Under the pieces are notes generated by a model, which was given only the letters and a program-made list of their open reading frames with translations, was not told where the DNA came from and made no database searches. Made by a program: the position numbers and the translations under genes. A stretch of DNA of 8,288 nucleotides from CAYMLQ01 sp964390795 (GTDB lineage: Bacteria; Verrucomicrobiota; Kiritimatiellia; RFP12; UBA1067): positions 1-8,288 of the forward strand of contig CAYMLQ010000276.1 of the NCBI GenBank assembly GCA_964390795.1, in the 5' to 3' direction. Of this stretch, positions 6,101-8,288 are shown piece by piece; positions within the stretch are counted from its first letter, which is position 1, and each line of letters opens with the position of its first letter.

Positions 6101-8178
6101 GCGGGAATCGCGGTATTCTGGACAAGGGCGGTGACGCGCGTGATGTCGGAACCTAGCTCGATGGGGCCGTCATAGGTGCCGTCGGTGTTGATGCGCACGT
6201 AACTGGTGTCGTTGCTGACGATGGTGGAGGGCGCGCGGGCAGCGATGTCAGTGTAGGAGACACTGTCGGCAGAAGCGTAGACTCCATTGGCGGCGCTGTA
6301 GGCCGCCAGGTTGGTGCCGTTGACCGTGGCCCAGGGGCCGATCGGGCCGTCCGCCTGCGCGGTGATGAAGATGCGGTTGCGGCTGTCAACGCCGAGGCCG
6401 GTGCCGGTGAAGTTGACTGTGGCGCCCACGGTGCGGGAAAGGGAGGCGAAGCGCAGGGTACTCGTCTGGCCGAGGTCAGCTTGGACTGTGGCGATGGTGC
6501 TGTTGCTGATGTTGACGGTGAGCGCACCCGCATTCTCAATGAAATTGCCGCCGCCGTTGCCGGAGAACGACAGTGTGCCGCCGTTCAGGGTGATGGCGCT
6601 GGCATCTCGGAGGCGGTTGGTGTTATTGGCCGCAGCCGTGTTATCCAGCAGCAGAGTTCCGCCCGGCGAGAGTGTGTAGCCGGTGGAGGCGCTGATCGCA
6701 CCGCTTGCGCCCTTGAGCTTAAGGGTGCCGCCGTCGATGACCGTCGTGCCGGAGTAGGTGTTGTTCGTCGAGAATATCCAGGTTCCGATCCCTTTCTTGG
6801 AAATGGAAAGGGTGCTGCTGCTATTCGCAAGGACGGCGCTGAACTCACCCGTGCCCGCGCTTGAACCCTGTAGCGTCAGCGTCTTGCTGCCGCTGGAGAG
6901 GGTCGGGGAGGCCGAGAACACCAGATTGCCGGTGCCGGACTGGTCGAGGATCACACTGTTGTTGAAGGTGAAGGTGCGGTCGCTGGTCTCGCCCGAACCG
7001 GTGTATTGCAGGCGCTGGGCGGCACCGCTCATGGTCACGGTCGTGCCGCGGCCGAGGTTGCTGGTGGTGGAGCCCTTGTTACCGATCTTATTGATGACGA
7101 GGGTGGCTCCGGGTGCGCCGTAGGAGACGTTACCGTAGAAATCGTTGATGCCGTTCAGAACGTAGGTGCCCGAGCCGCTGGTGAGTTCGAGGCCGTTCGG
7201 GCCGGTGATCGGCGCGTTGATGGTGAGCGTCTTACTGGGCGAGACGGTGTTGTCGCCAGTCGGGTTTCCAGTGGTACAGGGCAGCAGCGTGATGGCGCCG
7301 GGTCCGTTGATGACGGCGTCCTGCGTGGCGCTGATCATGGTGCTGCCGCCGTTGGTGAGGGCGAGGTAGCTGTTTGCGGTGATGGTAACGCTGGCGGGCA
7401 GTCCGTTGGTTCCGTTGAGGGTGAGCGTCTGCAGGATGTTGGTGCCCGTAAAGGAGAGGACGCTGTCAGTGTTGAGATACACGTTGTCGATGAGGTTCGT
7501 GCCCGAAAGGGTCAGGGGGCCGCGGCCGCTGAAGACGTTGTTCAGGCGGTTGGAGCCGGTCAGGGTCGCCTGTCCGCTGGTGTTGTTGTAGAATGCGAGG
7601 GAGGAGGCGGTGCCGGGGGAGATGTTGCCGCTGACCGCGATGGGGCCGGTGCCCCAGGTGGTCAGCGTCTTGGCGCCAGCCGTACCGCTCATGTTGGTGG
7701 TGGTGATGTTTCCCGCCAGCGTGAGCGTGGCGGCGGATGAGTCATTGCGGAAGGTATGGGCACTGGCGGCGCGGTCGATGCCGAGAAGGGTCATGGCATC
7801 GACGCGCTGACTCTCGAGCACGGTCGGGCTGACGCGAAGGACGCTGTTGTTGGTGAAGACGAGTGGCTGCGCGTTGGCACCGCCGCTGCCGAGTGTATAC
7901 GGACCCGCGTAAAACGTGTCGAACACGATGTTGGAAACGCCGAAGGAGAGACCGGTCAGGTCGATGGTCGTGCTCCCGTTGCCGCTGTTGTTGAAGGTTG
8001 CGGTCTGGTTGCCTGCGGGAAATGGCGAGGCACTCCAGTTGAGGCTGTTCGTCCAGAAGGCGTTCGAGCCAGCCACCGTACTGTTCCACGCGCCGTTCGC
8101 CGCTAGGGATACATTCGTCAACAGCGCAAAGGCTGTTGCAATGATCGAAATCTTGACACACCACAGTTTATTCGACAT
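115..8178 (-). CDS. Giant autotransporter-associated beta-strand repeat (PATR) protein, secreted, adhesin-like
   Basis: This intact gene of about 2,687 codons ends in TAG. The product starts with a Sec signal peptide (residues 1-26, counted from the ATG). It then carries 11 recognisable PATR units of the form K-x-G-x-G-T-(5)-G-x-N-x-(Y/F)-x-G-x-T-x-(I/V)-x-x-G-x-L, plus one degenerate unit and other beta-repeat modules. Composition is dominated by Gly, Thr, Asn, Ser, Ala and Leu, with very few Cys, which fits a right-handed beta-helix passenger. PATR units are known from passenger regions of type V secreted proteins and abound in giant Verrucomicrobiota/Planctomycetota proteins. A surface fibre or adhesive role is inference, and no catalytic motif is visible. 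No beta-barrel, PEP-CTERM or sortase signal follows the C-terminal cap. The ATG at 8178 is preferred over an in-frame GTG at 8184, because GAGGTG lies just before the ATG and overlaps that GTG. No frameshift or internal stop is seen, and no partner gene is visible. Confidence 0.93.
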   Translation of the reverse strand: MSNKLWCVKISIIATAFALLTNVSLAANGAWNSTVAGSNAFWTNSLNWSASPFPAGNQTATFNNSGNGSTTIDLTGLSFGVSNIVFDTFYAGPYTLGSGGANAQPLVFTNNSVLRVSPTVLESQRVDAMTLLGIDRAASAHTFRNDSSAATLTLAGNITTTNMSGTAGAKTLTTWGTGPIAVSGNISPGTASSLAFYNNTSGQATLTGSNRLNNVFSGRGPLTLSGTNLIDNVYLNTDSVLSFTGTNILQTLTLNGTNGLPASVTITANSYLALTNGGSTMISATQDAVINGPGAITLLPCTTGNPTGDNTVSPSKTLTINAPITGPNGLELTSGSGTYVLNGINDFYGNVSYGAPGATLVINKIGNKGSTTSNLGRGTTVTMSGAAQRLQYTGSGETSDRTFTFNNSVILDQSGTGNLVFSASPTLSSGSKTLTLQGSSAGTGEFSAVLANSSSTLSISKKGIGTWIFSTNNTYSGTTVIDGGTLKLKGASGAISASTGYTLSPGGTLLLDNTAAANNTNRLRDASAITLNGGTLSFSGNGGGNFIENAGALTVNISNSTIATVQADLGQTSTLRFASLSRTVGATVNFTGTGLGVDSRNRIFITAQADGPIGPWATVNGTNLAAYSAANGVYASADSVSYTDIAARAPSTIVSNDTSYVRINTDGTYDGPIELGSDITRVTALVQNTAIPATVNTASKTLQTAMVSVPDGNAAVTVGVAANDGTLTPLLPNGELALNNASANSLTVNAVIADTGASSQLTKYGAGTATLAASNTFAGTVSVFGGSLVLANSDALQYATLGTAGTVFDSSVATHAFNLGSLTGSFSAALSDNAANAVALTVGKNNAPTTFSGSLTGSGSLTKTGLGTLTLSGTNSFSGGLTVGDNTGAVTASAGGALGLGPVANNSTLNLTAGAVTYSGLSTSLTGTGTVNVTVGTGSGNTYLSGDYSGFTGIWNIGVGAAMAAGKAILVGADNSAATFYVRTNATLHSAAAVSRNATVILQGGDTGESLGQLRLDSGATWAGPVKLAAPMTNSADAFFGANTGVGTVSGIIDDLGNGYIVDKVGTGTIIFSGANTYLGPTWIKGGTLSVPALGSVNGGASPVGAPTSTAQGTVKIGTGGTAGILTYTGMGETSDRVIDLAGTTGQATISHNGTNMLTFTSDVISSGVGAKRLQLQGLSNNVGVIAGVINNSYGTNKVDLYKAGFNTWKLTGNNLFTGPVEINEGILVITQSGSLGVSNKYVRVLNGTAGNTQLHLDGSGGPISLGTNIAFYTSSAYEGAIRNLSGMNTIGGNFFLQGGGGDTVIHSVADKLTLTGSIEGDYAGPRGLRLRGDGDGEIAGPIVNGAVANETVNLTRDVGVGTWLLSASNSYTLATTVSAGSLVVGGENGFIGNGGLTVNSTSTFVIANSPLSNSVNRLGDTGTVTLNGGIFSYSHTGGAANYSETAGPLVVNLNSNILMTSQADETQSSILTFASLARNGTAAVDFRGAGLGVDNRNKVMFTAAPAAGLIGLWATYNTTNYAAYDSTLGVVAAGDNVFTNLTAKGPSVIPDNAALGARINDEGTAGPIALAGATTNNLKSLLQNWGTSATVGMTNQTLLVSDLMIAAGKADLTLGTVEGEGFIMPLTTGGTLNLINPSDSTLTLNAAVTNNGASPASVIKSGSGTVKLNGRNSYTGTTLIDQGALEFGGMSTQTLGGVISGAGTLVKSGNGVLTLSGANTFTGPTTIKQGILVVQNNGAFGNASTGTVVESGATLDLGGTLGTDTLNIGTETFTVSGSGVNGMGAIVNNGSSDQKNALSRITLAGNTTFGGGRRWDIRANTQTLTMNGYDVTKVGTNFINFSAVTVIPDGEGGTGDIDVQAGRFGLDSGGKLNGSSANTLTLRSGATLELYNVAVASNATPWTLVLENNSTNSPTQGSGLGTINVWSGPVTLTGGAAILGGTAYSATFSGPIGGSGSLIKTAGASTFYLTGTNTYDGTTAVSNGTLYAKTTGSLPGTGTSRITVTGGGTLMLPTGDGTTTGWTYDQIRSLYDADTFATNTAALGIDTSLVSLEHPGDLAKPMALTKQGTNSLALQGVNTFNGALTINGGEVTMTADGNHRLGNVTIGTASFVVSNAATMHTYATNTYVGNAAADFGRMTLAGNAVWGTILPIQNRASPTLYVGYNGRGVLTVQDSATLTNRILLGNGTSGHGAVYQRGSSHVHNWCGQGNDCRIGVDGYGYYELSGGTLTNNGYVQVGYNTASVGILSQFGGTFHFSGSYGGNLALNRGGTGVVYLVGGSFNSAKDVNLCETSGTSTSRGYADFTVDGAADALVAGNLNMADRTNAFATVNLLGGTLTANTFSKGNRGGSLAYLNFGGGTFRARTVGNLFGVNANTLDGVYVYPGGATFDTTNLACTANANLLAPTGSGVSSITVTPRGGYIGPPFVTIAGGGGTGATALVQFDSANGTVTGVQITCPGFGYRTLPTVSLSGGGTNLQTAVTGVTLAPNSSGGLTKRGNGTLLLTGTNTYGGVTTLAGGTLKPNNALALPANTTFTFSGGTLDLNGLTLTNLINTTGAIAGGITNGTLDTVLSPAGQGVIGSQTFSLTARSSATLRGTYFADVTEAGDCDLVAVQGNINLSTIALQIVNLDLLSRTRQYTILTCTGTRSGNFANTNIPDGSKWHLIPLSDGSVRLVYVNGTLIRLR
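118..402 (-). other. C-terminal cap domain of the PATR protein
   Basis: The last 95 or so residues read as a compact domain: AGDCDLVAVQGNINL, QYTILTCTGTRSGNFANTNI, PDGSKWHLIPLSDG and VRLVYVNGTLIRLR. The G-D-x-D-L-(3)-Q/T-G-x-I-x-L and Y-T-I-L-T-x-T-G-T-x-x-G-x-F pattern closes many secreted PATR proteins of this style, usually as a beta-helix cap. There is no 12-strand barrel (about 250 residues would be needed), no PEP-CTERM tripartite tail and no LPXTG. The basic tail (I-R-L-R) could be part of a sorting signal, but that is inference. Confidence 0.55.
754..945 (-). other. GGY...P-x-V-x-I-x-GGGG insert domain
   Basis: Residues about 2412-2475 contain two related halves: GGYIGPPFVTIAGGGGTGAT and GFGYRTLPTVSLSGGGTN. 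They are joined by VQFDSANGTVTGVQITCPG. The G-x-GY-(3)-P-x-V-x-I/L-x-GGG pattern is a small beta repeat often embedded in large secreted bacterial proteins. It interrupts the run between the 25-residue repeat region and the final PATR. No function can be named. Confidence 0.55.
1087..1800 (-). repeat. Region of about 25-residue VG-x-x-G-x-G-x-L...GGT repeats (T5SS/PEP-CTERM-associated-like)
   Basis: Residues about 2127-2364 hold roughly nine copies, for example YVGNAAADFGRMTLAGN, YVGYNGRGVLTVQDSATL, LGNGTSGHGAVYQRGSS, IGVDGYGYYELSGGTLTN, VGYNTASVGILSQFGGTF, LNRGGTGVVYLVGGSF, MADRTNAFATVNLLGGTL and GNRGGSLAYLNFGGGTF. Spacing runs from 23 to 34 residues. This resembles the T5SS/PEP-CTERM-associated repeat (TIGR04393 type) rather than PATR. 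Two Cys lie close together in WCGQGNDC (residues 2207 and 2213), a possible disulfide in an otherwise Cys-poor protein. Confidence 0.6.
1894..2115 (-). other. GWTYDQI block followed by a PATR unit
   Basis: Residues about 2022-2095 read GWTYDQIRSLYDADTFA, then AALGIDTSL, then the PATR KQGTNSLALQGVNTFNGA. The GW-x-x-x-x-I-x-x-L...F...ALGIDT arrangement ahead of a PATR is one I recognise from other giant repeat proteins. It is one of few places in the protein with a likely short helix (YDQIRSLYDAD). It may be a spacer or cap between beta-helix segments. This is inference. Confidence 0.5.
3115..4803 (-). repeat. Composite module, copy B, with an extra internal segment
   Basis: The GETSDR part lies at 4489-4803 (LTYTGMGETSDR, RLQLQGLSNNVG, then a PATR). 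The second part lies at 3115-3996 (SVNRLGDTGTVTLNGGIFSY, SSILTFASLAR, GLGVDNRNK, WATYNTTNYAAY, ARINDEG, then a PATR). Between them, 3997-4488 holds about 164 residues not seen at that place in copy A, including an extra degenerate PATR at 4024-4125. The 19 bases encoding GETSDR are identical in both copies (4768-4786 and 6976-6994), while the rest has diverged clearly. Confidence 0.8.
5809..7011 (-). repeat. Composite module, copy A (GETSDR block + PATR + NRL/WAT block)
   Basis: Residues about 390-790. The first part opens with LQYTGSGETSDR and runs through KTLTLQGSSAGTGEF into a PATR unit (6715-7011). The second part (5809-6684) has NTNRLRDASAITLNGGTLSF, TSTLRFASLSR, GLGVDSRNR, WATVNGTNLAAY and YVRINTDG, then ends in another PATR. 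The same order recurs in copy B. GETSDR-like and NRL...WAT-like blocks are familiar from giant PATR proteins of Verrucomicrobiota. Confidence 0.8.
7405..7572 (-). repeat. Short degenerate half-repeats (T/S-G-T/S-N)
   Basis: Residues about 203-258 contain four closely spaced copies of a small core: LTGSN, LSGTN, FTGTN and LNGTN. The spacings are about 18, 19 and 11 residues. They resemble the central G-x-N part of a PATR unit without its K-x-G-x-G-T lead. They probably form beta-helix rungs. Confidence 0.5.
7840..8097 (-). other. N-terminal domain of the PATR protein (FWTNSLNW...ATFNN...IVFDT)
   Basis: Roughly residues 28-113. The stretch has the pattern W-(5)-N-W at FWTNSLNW, then a Pro-Gly turn, ATFNNSGNG, STTIDL and NIVFDT. 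This is a common opening block of secreted PATR proteins, placed just after the signal peptide. It is likely the capping first rungs of the beta-helix. The assignment rests on remembered family style, not on a domain search. Confidence 0.55.
8101..8178 (-). other. Signal peptide (Sec type) of the PATR protein
   Basis: Residues 1-26 show the classic three parts. The polar start MSNKLWCVK carries two lysines. The hydrophobic core is ISIIATAFALL. The end TNVSLA fits the small-x-small rule, so cleavage is predicted after Ala26, leaving a mature start of ANGAWNS. The Cys at position 7 lies before the hydrophobic core and has no lipobox around it, so a lipoprotein is unlikely. Export across the inner membrane is well supported, but the route beyond it is unknown. 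Confidence 0.85.
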
Positions 8179-8181
8179 AGA

Positions 8182-8187
8182 CACCTC
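8182..8187 (-). promoter_or_regulatory. Ribosome binding site GAGGTG deciding the start
   Basis: Read on the minus strand, GAGGTG is followed by TCT and then ATG (8176-8178). The GAGG core sits five bases before the ATG. The same bases contain the in-frame GTG at 8182-8184, which would add only two residues and would lose this site as its own ribosome binding site. A further ATG at 8189-8191 is out of frame. Confidence 0.65.
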
Positions 8188-8288
8188 GCATTTCTAATCT
8201 GACACACACACGCTATAACCACAGGTAATGAGGATGGCGCTTCCGGGTTTAGCGTGTGAAAAGCCATTGGGTTTTGTAAACTGTGCGG
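8188..8288 (-). promoter_or_regulatory. Upstream region, presumed promoter, no clear -35/-10 pair
   Basis: This stretch should hold the promoter of the PATR gene, but no convincing sigma-70 pair can be named. TATAGC (8212-8217, minus strand) is a weak -10 candidate inside the inverted repeat, with no good -35 at 16-18 bases. TTTACA (8275-8280) looks like a -35, but no suitable -10 lies at the right distance. No other gene end or RNA is seen here. Confidence 0.25.
8207..8258. repeat. Imperfect inverted repeat upstream of the PATR gene
   Basis: The arms are 8207-8220 (CACACGCTATAACC) and 8246-8258 (GGTTTAGCGTGTG). They pair over 13 bp with a single unpaired T at 8216, around a 25-base centre. 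This could be an operator, a binding site for a dimeric regulator, or a hairpin in the leader. The long centre argues against a terminator of an upstream gene. The left arm begins about 29 bases from the ATG, where transcription control would be expected. Its function is inferred from position only. Confidence 0.5.

Larger units (their letters stand above)
604..7200 (-). repeat. Array of PATR (autotransporter-associated beta-strand) units
   Basis: Units found by reading the translation, in gene order: 6715-6813 (KKGIGTWIFSTNNTYSGTT), 5803-5904 (KYGAGTATLAASNTFAGT), 5509-5610 (KTGLGTLTLSGTNSFSGG), 4906-5004 (KVGTGTIIFSGANTYLGPT), 4489-4587 (KAGFNTWKLTGNNLFTGP), 4024-4125 (RDVGVGTWLLSASNSYTLA), 3115-3213 (KSGSGTVKLNGRNSYTGTT), 2971-3069 (KSGNGVLTLSGANTFTGPT), 2212-2313 (KTAGASTFYLTGTNTYDGT), 1894-1989 (KQGTNSLALQGVNTFNGA) and 604-702 (KRGNGTLLLTGTNTYGGVT). 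A further weak copy lies at 7093-7200 (SGSGTYVLNGINDFYG). Each spans about 32-34 residues. The most canonical are those at 604-702, 2971-3069, 3115-3213 and 5509-5610. Spacing is irregular because other modules lie between them. Confidence 0.88.

Noticed and set aside
5450..6175. A 241-codon plus-strand frame with a Pro/Val/Ala/Leu-rich product
   Set aside because: It is antisense to the PATR array. The composition is that of a shadow frame, with no recognisable domain and no ribosome binding site.
604..7200. CRISPR-like or DNA tandem array suggested by the repeated texture
   Set aside because: The repetition is at the protein level (PATR units). At the DNA level the copies are diverged, unevenly spaced and lack constant repeats with unique spacers.
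7006..7740. A 244-codon plus-strand frame
   Set aside because: Same reason: it is antisense to the N-terminal half of the giant gene, and its Val/Gly/Ala/Glu-rich product has no motif.
7742..8164. A 140-codon minus-strand frame near the start of the giant gene
   Set aside because: It is an Arg/Gln-rich out-of-frame reading of the same bases. The in-frame product has the signal peptide and N-terminal domain.
8182..8184. GTG as the start codon
   Set aside because: It lies within the GAGGTG ribosome binding site used for the ATG six bases further on and would add only two residues.
8275..8280. TTTACA as a -35 box
   Set aside because: No acceptable -10 is found 16-18 bases downstream on the minus strand.

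Overview
The window is almost entirely one gene. A single uninterrupted reading frame of about 2,687 codons runs on the minus strand from an ATG at 8178 to a TAG at 115-117. It encodes a secreted, Gly/Thr/Asn/Ser-rich giant protein made of autotransporter-associated beta-strand repeats (PATR, the PF12951/TIGR02601 type) and related beta-helix-like modules. No RNA genes, mobile elements or CRISPR arrays were found, and there is no second credible protein gene. The other open frames, including a 707-codon frame on the plus strand, look like shadows of this gene.

Organism: the DNA is GC-rich by eye. The protein belongs to a style of very large PATR protein that is especially common in Verrucomicrobiota/Kiritimatiellota and some Planctomycetota and Lentisphaerota. 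Several of its module types (the GETSDR block, the NRL...WAT block and the GWTYDQI block) are ones I associate with that superphylum. This placement is inference from protein style, because no marker gene is present.

Layout, read along the gene from right to left. Positions 8179-8288 are the upstream region, with a GAGGTG ribosome binding site and an imperfect 13-bp inverted repeat. Positions 8101-8178 encode a signal peptide. Next come an N-terminal domain and a PATR-poor stretch (about 7,100-8,100), then a composite module (5809-7011), then more PATR units (4906-5610). A second, diverged copy of the composite module follows, split by an extra segment (3115-4803), and then further PATR units (2971-3069, 2212-2313, 1894-1989). 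A T5SS/PEP-CTERM-associated-like repeat region lies at 1087-1800, a GGY...GGGG insert domain at 754-945, the last PATR at 604-702, and a C-terminal cap at 118-402. A perfect 16-bp hairpin lies 23 bases past the stop codon (55-91).

The gene appears to stand alone in the visible sequence. Its likely role is as a surface or extracellular beta-helical fibre or adhesin-like protein. No autotransporter barrel, PEP-CTERM, LPXTG or other familiar anchor is recognisable at the C-terminus, so how it is held or released is not explained. I did not find an unequivocally new biological system here. The points most worth a second look are the missing anchor, the large internal module duplication and the upstream inverted repeat.
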